64,000 bases of DNA from Candidatus Rokubacteria bacterium 13_1_40CM_69_27 (GCA_001917535.1 MNEF01000116.1:54077-118076); one strand, 5' to 3'. Positions 1-10,040 are shown, counted from the first letter of the stretch. The notes: generated by a model not told the origin, from the letters alone. A program made the numbers and translations.

Positions 1-1681
1 GCGCCCCGCTGGACTTGATGGTCGCCAGGACCTCGGCCTTGGCCACCCGGCTCTCCCGCCGAGTGCGACGCTCCCGGACTTCCACGATGCCGTCTTTGAC
101 GAAGGCGTTGCCGACCGTCACCCGGAGCGGCATGCCCAGCAGGTCGGCGTCCTTGAACTTGACGCCCGGCCGCTCGTCGCGGTCGTCCAGCAGGGCCTCG
201 ATCTCGTGGCGCCCGCATTCCGCGTAGATCTCCTCGGCCGCGGCCGCCTGAGCTGCATCGCGGACGTTCACGGCGACGATGTGAACCTGGAAGGGCGCGA
301 TGGACGGGGGCCAGATGATCCCGTCGGCGTCGGCGAGTTGTTCGATCGCCGCCGCCGCGATCCGGGCCGGTCCGATACCGTAGCTGCCCATCACGATCGG
401 CTGCTGGCGCCCCTGCTCGTCCAGGTAGGCGGCGCCGAGCGGCGCCGAGTACTTCGTGCCGAGCTTGAAGATGTTGCCAATCTCGATCACGCGCTCGACG
501 GCGAGAGGCTTGCCGCACTCGGGACACGCCTCGCCCGCGGCCACCGTGTGCAGGTCGACGAAGCGGCAGGGGAAGTCGCGGCCCGGGCTGACGCCGCGGA
601 TGTGGACGCCCTCGCGGTTGGCGCCGACGACGTAGGTTCCGGTCTTGAGCGCCTCGTCGGCCAGCACGGGCATGCGCACGTCCAGCGGTCCGATCGATCC
701 CGCCGGGGCGCCCAGCAGCGTGCGCACCTCGTCGGGATGCGCCGGCCGGAACTCCTCTCCGAGCGCGCGCGCGAGCTTCCGCTCGTGCAGCGCGTGGTCG
801 CCCCGCACCAGCGCCAGGACCGGGCCCGTCTTCGCCGCCACGTAGACGAGGGTTTTGATGATCAGCCGCGGGTCGATCCTGAGTACGGCCGCTAGCTCGG
901 CGGCCGTGCGCGCGTTCGGCGTGGCCACCTCCTCGCGCGTCCAGCCTGGAACGTCGGGCGGCGCCGGAACGCCCCGGGCGAGCTCGACGTTGGCCGCGTA
1001 GCCGCAGCCGCCGCAGAGCGCGATCTCGTCCTCGCCGGCGGCGCTGGGCGCCATGAACTCGTGGGAGCCGAGCCCGCCCATCATCCCCGTATCCGACTGG
1101 ACGACGTGGTAGGCGAGGCCACAGCGATCGAAGATCCGGCGATAGGCCCGCTCGTGGGCGGCGTAGGAGCGCTCCAGGGCGTTCAGGTCGGGATCGAGCG
1201 TGTACGAGTCCTTCATGAGGAACTCGCGGGTGCGGAGCACGCCCGAGCGCGGGCGCGCCTCGTCGCGCTCCTTGGTCTGGATCTGGTACCAGATCTGGGG
1301 CAGATCGCGGTAGGAACGGATCTCCCGGGCTGCCAGCCAGGCCACCACCTCTTCGTGCGTCATGCCCAGGCACATGTCGGCGCCCTTCCGATCCTTCAGC
1401 TTGAACATTTCTGGAATGCCGTCCCAGCGCCCGCTCTTCTGCCAGATCTCGGCGGGATGGAGCACCGGCATGGTGATCTCCTGCCCGCCGATGGCGTTCA
1501 TCTCCTCTCGGATGATCGCGTTGATCCTGTCGATCACGCGTTGCCCGAGGGGGAGATAGGCGTAGATCCCGGCCGCCAGTTGCCTCACCAGCCCGGCCCG
1601 CAGCATCAGCTTGTGGCTGAGGGCCTCGGCCTCGGCAGGATCCTCCCGCAGCGTGGGAACGAGGGCTTTGCTGAGGCGCAT
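1..1681 (-). CDS. proS: Proline--tRNA ligase, bacterial type, 3' end cut by window
   Basis: Charges tRNA-Pro with proline in the cytoplasm. The frame is open from ATG at 1681 to the window edge (560 codons), so perhaps only the last 10-20 residues are missing. Class II synthetase signatures are visible: MTHEE at about 107-111, RTREFLMKDSY (motif 2) at about 150-160, and a motif-3-like SYGIGPAR near 440. The long segment between motifs 2 and 3 (about 220-400) fits the YbaK-like editing insertion of bacterial-type ProRS. It is the last visible gene of the minus-strand housekeeping run, 4 nt after the ferredoxin gene. Confidence 0.95.
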   Translation of the reverse strand, partial: MRLSKALVPTLREDPAEAEALSHKLMLRAGLVRQLAAGIYAYLPLGQRVIDRINAIIREEMNAIGGQEITMPVLHPAEIWQKSGRWDGIPEMFKLKDRKGADMCLGMTHEEVVAWLAAREIRSYRDLPQIWYQIQTKERDEARPRSGVLRTREFLMKDSYTLDPDLNALERSYAAHERAYRRIFDRCGLAYHVVQSDTGMMGGLGSHEFMAPSAAGEDEIALCGGCGYAANVELARGVPAPPDVPGWTREEVATPNARTAAELAAVLRIDPRLIIKTLVYVAAKTGPVLALVRGDHALHERKLARALGEEFRPAHPDEVRTLLGAPAGSIGPLDVRMPVLADEALKTGTYVVGANREGVHIRGVSPGRDFPCRFVDLHTVAAGEACPECGKPLAVERVIEIGNIFKLGTKYSAPLGAAYLDEQGRQQPIVMGSYGIGPARIAAAAIEQLADADGIIWPPSIAPFQVHIVAVNVRDAAQAAAAEEIYAECGRHEIEALLDDRDERPGVKFKDADLLGMPLRVTVGNAFVKDGIVEVRERRTRRESRVAKAEVLATIKSSGA

Positions 1682-1685
1682 GGGC

Positions 1686-2018
1686 TCAGCGAGTGCCCGG
1701 CTTCTTGTTCGGTCCCTTCACGCCGGGGTTGTAGAGGAGACGCTCGACGGGCTTGCCGTGGAGAATGTGAGACTCGAAGATCTCCTGGAGATCGGACTCC
1801 CCGACGCCCGCGTACCAGACATCGTCAGGGTAGACGACCATCATCGGCCCGTGGCCGCACTGCGAGAAGCAGCCGGCCTTGTTGACGCGGACCTCTGTCT
1901 TGAGGCCGGCCTTGGCGCACTCGCCCCGCAGGTATTTCACGAATTGCTCGACGTCGCCCTGGGTCGGGCAGGTGTCGCCACTCGTGCACACGAAGACGTG
2001 GGTGCGGTACTGGCCCAT
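1686..2018 (-). CDS. Thioredoxin-fold [2Fe-2S] ferredoxin
   Basis: Small electron-transfer protein of 110 aa. Four cysteines (C11, C17, C50, C54) give the C-x5-C-x32-C-x3-C spacing of the thioredoxin-like [2Fe-2S] ferredoxin/NuoE family. The ATG overlaps the ispG stop as TGATG, so the two are probably translationally coupled. Because IspG needs an electron donor for its 4Fe-4S reductive step, this ferredoxin is a plausible partner; that is inferred from position only. The same bases are also open in another frame through ispG, but the protein signal is only in this short frame. Confidence 0.9.
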   Translation of the reverse strand: MGQYRTHVFVCTSGDTCPTQGDVEQFVKYLRGECAKAGLKTEVRVNKAGCFSQCGHGPMMVVYPDDVWYAGVGESDLQEIFESHILHGKPVERLLYNPGVKGPNKKPGTR

Positions 2019-3118
2019 CAGTCTGACTCGGCCGGCGCCGCCGCCCGGGCCGCCTTGCGCTCGGCGATGAACTTGTCGACCTCCTCGCGCATCGTCTTCA
2101 CGATGTCTTTCTCGGCGACCTTCCGGATCACCTCGCCGTTCTTGAAGATGAGGCCGATGCCCCGCCCCCCGGCGACGCCGATGTCGGCGGCGCGCGCCTC
2201 CCCGGGACCGTTCACCTCGCAGCCCATGACCGCGATGTGGATCTCCTCGTTGAGGCCGCGGAACTCGTCCTCGACCTCCTTGGCCAGCTTGACGAGGTCC
2301 ACGTCGGCGCGGCCACAAGAGGGACAGGACACGAAGGTGAGCCCGCCCGTGCGGAGCCCGAGGGCCTTGAGGATGTCGATCCCCACCCGAACCTCTTCGG
2401 TGGGATCGGCGCTGAGCGAGACGCGGATCGTGTCGCCGATCCCCTCGGAGAGCAGCGCGCCGAGGCCGACCGCGGACTTGATCGTCCCCACCCCCGGCGT
2501 GCCTGCCTCGGTGACGCCGAGATGGAATGGATAGTCGACCTGATCGGCGAGCACCCGGTAGGCCTCGATCATCATCCTGGGGTCGGACGCCTTGAGCGAG
2601 ACCTTCATCTCCGGGTAGTTCAGGTCCTCGAGGATCCGGATGTGCCGGAGCGCGGACTCGACCATGCCCTGGGCGGTGGGCCCGTTGTACTTGGCGAGCA
2701 GGTCCTTTTCCAGCGAGCCCGCGTTGACGCCGATGCGGATGGGGATGCGCTTGTCCTTGGCCAGGTTGACGACCTCCTGGACGAAGTGCTTGCCCCCGAT
2801 GTTGCCCGGATTGAGCCGCAGCCCGTCGACCCCCTGCTCCAGCGCCATGAGGGCCAGCTTGTAGTTGAAGTGGATGTCGGCGACCAGGGGGACGCGGATT
2901 TGCCGCTTGATCTCGCCGAGCTTCTCGGCCGCCTCCCGGACGGGGACCGCGCAGCGGACGATCTCGCACCCGGCCGCCTCCAGCGACCAGATCTCCAGCA
3001 GCGTGGCCTGGACGTCGCGCGTGTCGGTCTTGGTCATCGACTGCACGGTGATCGGCGCGTCGCCACCGACCTTGACGTTACCGAGCTGGATCTGCCGGGT
3101 CTTGCGCCGTTTGGTCAT
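2018..3118 (-). CDS. ispG: 4-hydroxy-3-methylbut-2-en-1-yl diphosphate synthase
   Basis: Penultimate step of the MEP isoprenoid pathway: reductive ring opening of methylerythritol cyclodiphosphate to HMBPP on a [4Fe-4S] cluster. The 366 aa length is typical. Cluster ligands are C265, C268 and C300, and the MGCEVNGPGEA block (298-308) carries the conserved Glu ligand at 307. It shares the run with dxr and uppS, so isoprenoid precursor synthesis and use are grouped here. Only 9 nt separate it from rseP. Confidence 0.97.
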   Translation of the reverse strand: MTKRRKTRQIQLGNVKVGGDAPITVQSMTKTDTRDVQATLLEIWSLEAAGCEIVRCAVPVREAAEKLGEIKRQIRVPLVADIHFNYKLALMALEQGVDGLRLNPGNIGGKHFVQEVVNLAKDKRIPIRIGVNAGSLEKDLLAKYNGPTAQGMVESALRHIRILEDLNYPEMKVSLKASDPRMMIEAYRVLADQVDYPFHLGVTEAGTPGVGTIKSAVGLGALLSEGIGDTIRVSLSADPTEEVRVGIDILKALGLRTGGLTFVSCPSCGRADVDLVKLAKEVEDEFRGLNEEIHIAVMGCEVNGPGEARAADIGVAGGRGIGLIFKNGEVIRKVAEKDIVKTMREEVDKFIAERKAARAAAPAESD

Positions 3119-3127
3119 GTCCAGATC

Positions 3128-4492
3128 CTATTTGAGAAATCGGAACGCGTCGATGCGCACCAGGTCATTGTAGAGTGCCAGCACCATGATCAGCATCAGC
3201 AGCACGAACCCCAGCTGCTGGGCCAGCTCCCGCTTTCGCACCGACAGCGGCCGGCCCCGGACGGCCTCGATGAGGAAGAAGAACAGGTGACCGCCGTCGA
3301 GCATCGGCACCGGCAGCAGATTGAGCACGGCGAGGTTCACGCTGATGACGGCCGTGAACACCGCGAGCGGCGCGGCACCCTCCTGGGCCTGCCGGCCCGT
3401 CTCGGAGGCGATCTGCACGGGCCCGCCCAGGTTCGACAGCGGGATCTGGCCGGTCACGATCTTCCAGAACCCCTTGGCTGTCAGCCCCGTCATGTCCCAG
3501 GTCTTCACTGCCCCCTGCCACACGGCGGCGGGTGGCGAATATGGCGCGTAGGTGACGGTGCGGGTGACGATGGAGACGCCGATCCGGCCGACCTCGATCT
3601 CCTGCCCCGTCGGGCCTTTCTCCTTGACGACGTTGGCCGTGACCGGGAACGTCTCAGACCTGCCACCGCGCTCGACCGTCACCTCGAAGGTCTGGCCGGC
3701 CCGCTTCTGGATCGCCTGCATCAACTCTTCGGGCGTGAAGACCGGTTGACCGGCCACCGCCACCACGTGGTCGCCCGCCTTGAGGCCGGCCCGTTCGGCC
3801 GGCGAGCCCGGGTTCACGGCCCCGATCTGGGGCGTCAGCCGGGGGCCCACCCCAAGGTCCCATACGTCTTTGGCGTCTTTGAAGATCGGATCGCGGACCG
3901 TCATGAGCCGCGGCGTGACAACCACTGTCTGCTCGGCGCCCTCGCGCCGAAGGCGTAGCTCGACGGACCGGCCGCCCGAGGCGGCGACGGCGTGCTCCAG
4001 GTCCTCCCAGTGCGCGACGGCCCGCCCGTCGATCGCGGTCACCACGTCCCCCGTCCTCACTCCGGCCGCCGCGGCAGGACCGTCCGCCGCCACGCGGCCG
4101 ATCGCCGCCGGCCACACGGGCCGGCCGATGGTCGCCAGCACGACGACGAAGATCGCGGCCGCCAGGACGAAGTTCATCCCCGGGCCGGCGAAGACGATGA
4201 GGAAGCGGATCCACAGCGGCTTGAGGGCGAAGGCCTTGCCCGGGGCATAGGGCAGGGCCGCCCCGCCCTCGAGGGGGTTCTCCTCGCCCATCATCTTCAC
4301 GTAGCCGCCCATGGGGATGACGCTCAGGCAGTACTCGGTCTCCTTCCCCCGCCAGCGGAACAACACGGGGCCGAAGCCGATCGAGAAGCGCTCGACCCCG
4401 ACGCCGGCCCAGCGTGCCACCAGGAAGTGGCCCAGCTCGTGGATGAGGATGAGGACGCCGATGACGACGACGAACGAAACGACGGTAGTCAC
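3128..4492 (-). CDS. rseP: Site-2 intramembrane zinc metalloprotease RseP
   Basis: Membrane protease that cleaves substrates such as anti-sigma factors within the bilayer. The zinc motif HELGH is at 18-22 in the first transmembrane segment. Two PDZ-like segments occupy the middle, and the second catalytic motif LDG with the metal-ligand Asp is at about 398-400, followed by a last hydrophobic helix. The GTG at 4492 gives 454 aa; another in-frame GTG at 4501 overlaps the dxr stop as GTGA but leaves only 3 nt after the GGAGG. Its place between dxr and ispG, near cdsA/uppS, is the common bacterial arrangement. Confidence 0.94.
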   Translation of the reverse strand: MTTVVSFVVVIGVLILIHELGHFLVARWAGVGVERFSIGFGPVLFRWRGKETEYCLSVIPMGGYVKMMGEENPLEGGAALPYAPGKAFALKPLWIRFLIVFAGPGMNFVLAAAIFVVVLATIGRPVWPAAIGRVAADGPAAAAGVRTGDVVTAIDGRAVAHWEDLEHAVAASGGRSVELRLRREGAEQTVVVTPRLMTVRDPIFKDAKDVWDLGVGPRLTPQIGAVNPGSPAERAGLKAGDHVVAVAGQPVFTPEELMQAIQKRAGQTFEVTVERGGRSETFPVTANVVKEKGPTGQEIEVGRIGVSIVTRTVTYAPYSPPAAVWQGAVKTWDMTGLTAKGFWKIVTGQIPLSNLGGPVQIASETGRQAQEGAAPLAVFTAVISVNLAVLNLLPVPMLDGGHLFFFLIEAVRGRPLSVRKRELAQQLGFVLLMLIMVLALYNDLVRIDAFRFLK

Positions 4493-4497
4493 GTGAG

Positions 4498-5667
4498 TCA
4501 CTTTCCTCCGGCGAGGGTGTCGACGGACCGCTGCACTCGGCGCCGCGCGTCGGCGTCGATCGCCACGCACTCCTCGATCGACCGGAGCTCGCCGACGGGA
4601 ACCTCTGCCAGCACGCGCTCGATCAATTCCGGAATCCGGGTGAAGCCGATCTTACGGTCGAGAAACGCGGCCACCGCCATCTCGTTCGCCGCATTGAGCA
4701 CCACCGGCGCCGAGCCGCCGCACTCGAGGGCGGCGCGGGCCAGGCGGAGACAGGGGAATCGTTCCGTATCGGGCTCGAAGAAGGTCAGCTGGCCGATGCG
4801 GGTCAGATCCAGCCGCGCGGCCGGGGTCGGACGCCGCTCCGGATAGGTGAGCGCATAGAGAATCGGCACGCCCATATCGGCGACGCCGAGCTGGGCGATC
4901 ACGGAGCCATCGATGTACTCGACCATCGAGTGGACGATCGACTGCGGATGCACGAGCACCTGCACCTGGTCGGGCTTCAGGTCGAACAGCCAGCGGGCCT
5001 CGATGATCTCCAGGCCCTTGTTCATCAGCGTCGCCGAGTCGATCGTGATCTTCGCGCCCATCTTCCAGGTGGGGTGCCGCAGCGCGTCCTCCACCGTGAC
5101 GCGCGCGAACTGCTCCTTGGGCAGCTCCCGGAACGGGCCCCCGGACGCCGTCAGGAGAATGCGGTGGAGGTCACCCTTGTTGTGCCCGACCAGGCACTGA
5201 AAGACGGCGCTGTGCTCGGAGTCGACGGGCAGCAAGGGCACGCCGTGCCGCCGGGCGGCGGCCGTCATCAGGCTGCCCGCCATCACCAGCGTCTCCTTGT
5301 TGGCCAGGGCGACGATGCGGCCGGCCTCGATGGCGGCCATGGTCGGCAGCAGCCCGGCACCACCGACGAGCGCCGAGACCACGATGTCGGCCTCCAGGTC
5401 ACGCGCCAGCGCGACGAGCCCCTGCGGCCCGGAGAGCAGCTCGGGCCGGGGCGGGGGCAGGAGGCGGGCGAGCCGATCGACGGCGGCGCCGTTGAGCACC
5501 GCGACGGCGCGTGGCGCGTACTTGCGGCAGAGGTCGGCGATCAGCTCCACGTTCGATCCGCGCGCCGCCAGCCCGGCCACCGAGAATTCCTCGGAAAAGC
5601 TCGAGACCAGCTCGAGCGTGCGGAGGCCGATGGACCCGGTGGCACCGAGCAGCGTGATCCGCTTCAC
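4498..5667 (-). CDS. dxr: 1-deoxy-D-xylulose-5-phosphate reductoisomerase
   Basis: First committed MEP-pathway enzyme, making 2-C-methylerythritol 4-phosphate with NADPH. The protein is 389 aa. The nucleotide-binding loop LLGATGSIG is at 6-14, ANKE at 122-125, and the metal-binding VDSEHSAVFQ block at 148-157 has D149 and E151. GTG at 5667 overlaps the cdsA stop (GTGA). A longer in-frame extension upstream exists but lies inside cdsA and carries no family signal. Confidence 0.96.
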   Translation of the reverse strand: MKRITLLGATGSIGLRTLELVSSFSEEFSVAGLAARGSNVELIADLCRKYAPRAVAVLNGAAVDRLARLLPPPRPELLSGPQGLVALARDLEADIVVSALVGGAGLLPTMAAIEAGRIVALANKETLVMAGSLMTAAARRHGVPLLPVDSEHSAVFQCLVGHNKGDLHRILLTASGGPFRELPKEQFARVTVEDALRHPTWKMGAKITIDSATLMNKGLEIIEARWLFDLKPDQVQVLVHPQSIVHSMVEYIDGSVIAQLGVADMGVPILYALTYPERRPTPAARLDLTRIGQLTFFEPDTERFPCLRLARAALECGGSAPVVLNAANEMAVAAFLDRKIGFTRIPELIERVLAEVPVGELRSIEECVAIDADARRRVQRSVDTLAGGK

Positions 5668-6509
5668 GCGCCGCCTCCCAGCGCCGCGTAGTAGTAGAGG
5701 GCGGGCGCGTTGAAGAGCAGGCCGTCCACCCGGTCGAGCACGCCGCCGTGGCCGGGGATGAGGCCGCCCGTGTCCTTGACGCCAACGCTCCGCTTCATCA
5801 CCGACTCCGCGAGGTCGCCGATCTGCCCGACCAGCCCCAGAAGCGCGCCGGCGGCCAGGAGGCGCGGCACCTGCCAGTCCAGGAGCCATGCGCCCAGCGC
5901 CAGCGCGGCCAGCACGGACGCGAGCAGCTGAGCGACGGCGCCCTCGACGGTCTTGTTGGGGCTGATCACCGGAGCCAGCTTGTGGCGTCCGAGCGCCGAG
6001 CCCACCAGATACGCCGCCGACTCGCCGATCCACGTCACGCCCACCAGGAACAGGACCAGATCGGCCCCGTCGACGAACTGGCGGAGAAGGATGGCATGGC
6101 CGAGGAACCAGCCGACATAGAGTACACCGAGCAGGGTGAGCGCCACCGGCTCGATGGTCGGGCGCATCCCGAGCCATACCGGCAGGCTGAGGACGGCGGC
6201 GATGGCGACGGTCAGGACCACGGTGGGGAAGGCCGGAATGAGGGCGTTGGCGGGCGTAGCGAAGCTTGCCGTCACCGCAACGGCCGCCAGCACGCCGACC
6301 CGCCCGTAGGTGGGCACGCCCGCCTGCTCGAACATCCGCGCCAGCTCCCAGGTGGCCGCGGCGCCCACCCCGATGACGAAGAGGACGAAGACCCATTCGG
6401 GGGCGCGCATCACCATCCAGACGAACACCGGGATGAGGACAACGGTGGTGGCCACGCGCTTGAGCAGGCCCGTGGCGCCACCGGTCAGGGTCATCGTCGC
6501 CGAGTCCAC
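5664..6509 (-). CDS. cdsA: Phosphatidate cytidylyltransferase
   Basis: Makes CDP-diacylglycerol from phosphatidate and CTP at the membrane. The 281 aa protein has many hydrophobic helices and the C-terminal CDS signature, seen as SVMKRSVGVKDTG followed by PGHGGVLDRVDG. The first GTG is at 6509; an ATG five codons later at 6494 is an alternative start. It lies 1 nt from uppS and overlaps dxr by 4 nt. Confidence 0.94.
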   Translation of the reverse strand: MDSATMTLTGGATGLLKRVATTVVLIPVFVWMVMRAPEWVFVLFVIGVGAAATWELARMFEQAGVPTYGRVGVLAAVAVTASFATPANALIPAFPTVVLTVAIAAVLSLPVWLGMRPTIEPVALTLLGVLYVGWFLGHAILLRQFVDGADLVLFLVGVTWIGESAAYLVGSALGRHKLAPVISPNKTVEGAVAQLLASVLAALALGAWLLDWQVPRLLAAGALLGLVGQIGDLAESVMKRSVGVKDTGGLIPGHGGVLDRVDGLLFNAPALYYYAALGGGA

Positions 6510-6510
6510 C

Positions 6511-7293
6511 TCAGACTCCGCCGAACCGTCGCGTCCGCCCCTGGAAATCGGCGACGGCCCGGTAGAGATCGACCGGGTGAAAATCCGGCCAGAGGGTCGA
6601 AGTGATCCACAGTTCGGTGTAGGCGATCTGCCACAGAAGGAAGTTCGACACGCGCATCTCGCCGCTGGTGCGGATCAGCAGGTCCGGATCGGGCGTCTCG
6701 GCCGTGTACAGCGCCCCACTCACGTCGGCCTCGGAGATGTCGTCGGGCTTGAGATCGCCCGCGGCCACCCGGCGTGCCAGCGTCCGGAAGGCGTCGATCA
6801 GCTCGTCGCGCCCGCCATAGTTGAAGGCCATCAAGAGGTGCAGCCCGGTGTTGTGGCGCGTCGCCTCCACGACCCGGTCGATGCCGCGGCGGATCGGCAC
6901 CGGCACGCCGTTGGCGCGACCGATGACCCGGAGCCGCACGTTGCGCTCCATGAGCTCGGGCAGCTCCCGGTAGATCGCCTCCTCCAACAGCTTCATCAGC
7001 ATCGAGACTTCATCCTCGGGCCGGCTCCAGTTCTCCGTCGAGAAGGCGTAGAGCGTCAGGTAGCGAAGCCCGAGGTCGCCGGCGGCCCGCACGATCGCCC
7101 GCGCGGTCTTGACCCCTTCCCGGTGGCCAGCCACGCGGGGCAGCCCGCGCCGCGTGGCCCAGCGCCCGTTGCCGTCCATGATGATGGCCACGTGCTGGGG
7201 CACGGGCTGCGTGCGCACCAGGGCCAGCAGCTCGGTCTCGGTGGGCGTCGACAGCCCGGCGCGCGGCGTCTCGCTAGGCGATCTCAGGGCCAT
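6511..7293 (-). CDS. uppS: Isoprenyl transferase (undecaprenyl diphosphate synthase type)
   Basis: Cis-prenyltransferase that builds the C55 lipid carrier for cell-wall synthesis from FPP and IPP. The hallmark IIMDGNGRWA block is at 37-46 with catalytic D40; the downstream NFLLWQ/ELWIT region and a tract of conserved arginines are present. The 260 aa length includes an N-terminal tail of about 30 residues beyond the usual start. It sits between frr and cdsA, the classic order. Confidence 0.95.
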   Translation of the reverse strand: MALRSPSETPRAGLSTPTETELLALVRTQPVPQHVAIIMDGNGRWATRRGLPRVAGHREGVKTARAIVRAAGDLGLRYLTLYAFSTENWSRPEDEVSMLMKLLEEAIYRELPELMERNVRLRVIGRANGVPVPIRRGIDRVVEATRHNTGLHLLMAFNYGGRDELIDAFRTLARRVAAGDLKPDDISEADVSGALYTAETPDPDLLIRTSGEMRVSNFLLWQIAYTELWITSTLWPDFHPVDLYRAVADFQGRTRRFGGV

Positions 7294-7307
7294 CGGCTCT
7301 CATCGTA

Positions 7308-7862
7308 TTAGAAAGAGAGGATCTCCTGCTCCTTTTTCTTGAGGAGCTCATCCACCTTGACGATGAACTTGTCGGTGGTCTTTTGGATCTGGTCGTGCCC
7401 CCGGCGCTCCTCGTCCTCGGAGACCTTCTTGTCCCGGGACATGGCCTTGAGCTTGTCGTTGGCCTCGCGGCGGATGTTGCGGATCGCGACGCGGCCGTCC
7501 TCGGCGAGCTTGTGGACGGTCTTGGCCAGCTGCTTGCGTCGCTCCTCGGTGAGCGGCGGCATCACCAGCCGAATGGTCTTGCCGTCGTTGACGGGAGTCA
7601 GACCGAGGTCCGACTTCATGATTGCCTTCTCGATGGCCCCCAGCTGCGACGCCTCCCACGGCTGGATCGCCAGCGTGCGGGCGTCGGGCACCGACACCGA
7701 CGCCATCTGGGTTACCGGGGTGGGGGTGCCGTAGTAGTCGACGCGGATCGTGTCGAGCAGGCCGGTCGACGCCCGGCCCGTCCGAACCGACGCGAACTCG
7801 CGCCCGAGCGTGTCGAGCGCCGCGTTCATGCGGACCTCGATGTCCTTCAAGAGCGCTTGCAT
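7308..7862 (-). CDS. frr: Ribosome recycling factor
   Basis: Splits post-termination ribosomes together with EF-G. At 184 aa it has the standard length. Recognisable family segments include RTGRAS near the N terminus, the VSVPDARTLAIQPW block, and the charged C-terminal coiled-coil helix rich in Lys/Glu. It lies between pyrH and uppS in the conserved rpsB-tsf-pyrH-frr string. Confidence 0.97.
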   Translation of the reverse strand: MQALLKDIEVRMNAALDTLGREFASVRTGRASTGLLDTIRVDYYGTPTPVTQMASVSVPDARTLAIQPWEASQLGAIEKAIMKSDLGLTPVNDGKTIRLVMPPLTEERRKQLAKTVHKLAEDGRVAIRNIRREANDKLKAMSRDKKVSEDEERRGHDQIQKTTDKFIVKVDELLKKKEQEILSF

Positions 7863-7883
7863 CGCCCCTCCTTCCCGCCGCGG

Positions 7884-8618
7884 CTAGGCCGAGACGATCG
7901 ATCCCACGGGCTCACCCAGCACGATGCGCTTGATGTTCCCGGATTTCGTGAGATCGAAGACGATGATCGGCAGCCCGTTCTCCATGCACAGCGAGATCGC
8001 CGTGGTGTCCATGACCTGAAGCCGGCGGGTGAGCACGTCGCGGTACGTGGTCCGCGCCAGCCGCTCAGCGCTGCTGTCCCGCTTGGGGTCGGCCGAGTAG
8101 ATGCCGTCCACCTTCGTCGCCTTCATGATCGCGTCGGCCCCGATCTCGATGGCCCGGAGAGCACCCGCGGTGTCCGTGGTGAAGAAGGGGTTTCCCGTCC
8201 CGGCGGCGAAGATGACCACGCGGCCCTTTTCCAGGTGGCGGATTGCGCGACGGCGGATGTACGGCTCGGCCACCGCCCGCATCTCGATGGCCGACAGCAC
8301 CCGCGTCTGAAGTCCCGCCTTTTCGAGCGCGCCCTGCAGCGCGAGCGCGTTGATGATCGTCGCCAGCATGCCCATGTAATCGGCGGTGGCGCGGTCCATC
8401 CCGTCGGCGCTGGCGGCAACGCCCCGAAAGATGTTACCGCCGCCGATGACGATGGCGACCTGGACGCTGAGCGCGACCACCTCACGGGTCTCCACTGCGA
8501 TCCGCTCGAGCACGGCCGGATCGATACCATAGCCCTGGCTCCCGGCGAGGGCCTCTCCCGAGAGCTTCAGGACGATACGGCGATAGGCCGGGCGGACGCT
8601 GCCGGCTTCCGCCGCCAC
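7884..8618 (-). CDS. pyrH: UMP kinase
   Basis: Phosphorylates UMP to UDP; amino-acid-kinase fold, hexameric in bacteria. From GTG at 8618 it is 244 aa. The nucleotide-binding start VLKLSGEAL is at about 16-24, followed by VIGGGN and a C-terminal region typical of the family. The GTG lies 2 nt after the tsf stop; longer in-frame extensions would run into tsf and are not supported. Confidence 0.96.
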   Translation of the reverse strand: MAAEAGSVRPAYRRIVLKLSGEALAGSQGYGIDPAVLERIAVETREVVALSVQVAIVIGGGNIFRGVAASADGMDRATADYMGMLATIINALALQGALEKAGLQTRVLSAIEMRAVAEPYIRRRAIRHLEKGRVVIFAAGTGNPFFTTDTAGALRAIEIGADAIMKATKVDGIYSADPKRDSSAERLARTTYRDVLTRRLQVMDTTAISLCMENGLPIIVFDLTKSGNIKRIVLGEPVGSIVSA

Positions 8619-8620
8619 GG

Positions 8621-9226
8621 CTAACCGCCCTCGCCCACCTGGAAACGCGCAAACCGCTTGACGACGATGTGCTCGCCGGTCTTGGCGTTGACGCCGGCGA
8701 CGAGGTCCTTCACCCTGGTCTTGCCCGACGGGTCCTTGATGAACGCCTGCTCCAGCAGGCACTGCTCCGAGTAGAACTTCTCCAGCTTGCCCTCGATGAT
8801 CTTGTCGAGCGCGGGGGGCGGCTTCTTCTGGTCGGCCATCTGGCCCCGGTAGATCTCACGCTCCTTGTCGATGACCGCCGCTGGCACGTCCTCCCGCGCC
8901 ACCCAGCCGGGGTTGGCGGCCGCGACCTGCATGGCGAGGTCCTTCACCAGCTCCTGGAAAGTGTCGGTGCGGGCGACGAAGTCCGTTTCGCAGTCCACTT
9001 CGATCAGCACGCCGAGCTTGGCGCCCGGATGGATGTAGGCACTGACCTGCCCCTCCCGCGTCTCCCGGTGCGCGCGCTTGCCGGCGTCGGCCAGCCCCTT
9101 CTTTCTAAGATACTCCGCGGCGGCCTGCAGATCGCCCCTAGCCTCCTGCAGCGCGACCTTGCAGTCCATGACCCCGGCGCCGGTGCGGTCGCGCAACTCC
9201 TTCACCAGCTGCGCGTTCGACGCCAT
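8621..9226 (-). CDS. tsf: Elongation factor Ts, short form
   Basis: Guanine-nucleotide exchange factor for EF-Tu. The N-terminal UBA-like part carries the signature [15 protein letters not shown] (12-26). At 201 aa it is the short form known from Thermus and others, lacking the longer C-terminal segments of the E. coli protein. It is followed by pyrH and preceded by rpsB, as usual. Confidence 0.96.
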   Translation of the reverse strand: MASNAQLVKELRDRTGAGVMDCKVALQEARGDLQAAAEYLRKKGLADAGKRAHRETREGQVSAYIHPGAKLGVLIEVDCETDFVARTDTFQELVKDLAMQVAAANPGWVAREDVPAAVIDKEREIYRGQMADQKKPPPALDKIIEGKLEKFYSEQCLLEQAFIKDPSGKTRVKDLVAGVNAKTGEHIVVKRFARFQVGEGG

Positions 9227-9228
9227 CG

Positions 9229-9990
9229 CTAGGCCTCCGTCTCGGCCGGCGTCATCTCCACGTCGCCGGTGGCCTCGGCCGCGGCCTCTTCACCCTCCTC
9301 CTTGGTCAGCGTGCCGCGCCCCTCCAGCATCGCGTCGGCGACGCGCGAGGTGATCAGGCGCACCGCCCGGATCGCGTCGTCGTTGCCGGGGATCGGATAG
9401 TCGATGCCGGTGGGATCGCAGTTCGTGTCCACGATGGCGACGATCGGAATCCCCAGCCGCTGCGCCTCGGCCACGGCGATCTTCTCCTTCCGGGGGTCGA
9501 TGATGAACACCGCCGAGGGCAGCTGCTCCATCGCCTTGATCCCGATGAGCGCCTTCTCCAGCTTCTGGCGCTCGCGGTCCAACTCCAGCGCCTCTTTCTT
9601 CGGCAGCCGCTCGTACTCGCCGGTCTCCTTCATCTCCTCCAGCTTCTTGAGGCGGGCGATGGACTTGCGGATGGTCTCGAAGTTGGTCAGCGTCCCGCCC
9701 AGCCAGCGCTGGTTGACGTAGAACATCCCGCAGCGGCTCGCCTCCTCGAACACGGTGTCCTGCGCCTGCTTCTTGGTCCCGATGAACAGCACGGTGCCGC
9801 CCTTGGCCGCCAGGTCGCGCACGAAGGCGTAGGCTTCGCGGAACTTCTTGAGCGTCTTTTGTAGATCTATGATGTAGATGCCGTTGCGCTCGCCGAAGAT
9901 GTACTTCTGCATCTTCGGGTTCCAGCGCTTGGTCTGGTGGCCGAAGTGCACGCCGGCCTCCAGCAGCTCCTTCATCGTCAAGGCCGCCAT
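9229..9990 (-). CDS. rpsB: 30S ribosomal protein S2
   Basis: Small-subunit ribosomal protein of 253 aa. It begins with a [20 protein letters not shown]-type N terminus and has the FIGTKKQAQ and [11 protein letters not shown] blocks. The start at 9990 is set by GGGAGGATCC immediately before ATG. The acidic, Glu/Ala-rich C-terminal tail is ordinary for the family. The roughly 150 nt upstream contain repeat copy A rather than a recognisable promoter. Confidence 0.97.
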   Translation of the reverse strand: MAALTMKELLEAGVHFGHQTKRWNPKMQKYIFGERNGIYIIDLQKTLKKFREAYAFVRDLAAKGGTVLFIGTKKQAQDTVFEEASRCGMFYVNQRWLGGTLTNFETIRKSIARLKKLEEMKETGEYERLPKKEALELDRERQKLEKALIGIKAMEQLPSAVFIIDPRKEKIAVAEAQRLGIPIVAIVDTNCDPTGIDYPIPGNDDAIRAVRLITSRVADAMLEGRGTLTKEEGEEAAAEATGDVEMTPAETEA

Positions 9991-10040
9991 GGATCCTCCC
10001 TCGGTTGTTCCCTCCGCTGTGCTTTCGGAGCCCTTCTTCG

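Noticed and set aside
2237-3958. 573-codon open frame on the plus strand
   Set aside because: Shadow of ispG and rseP, same composition bias.
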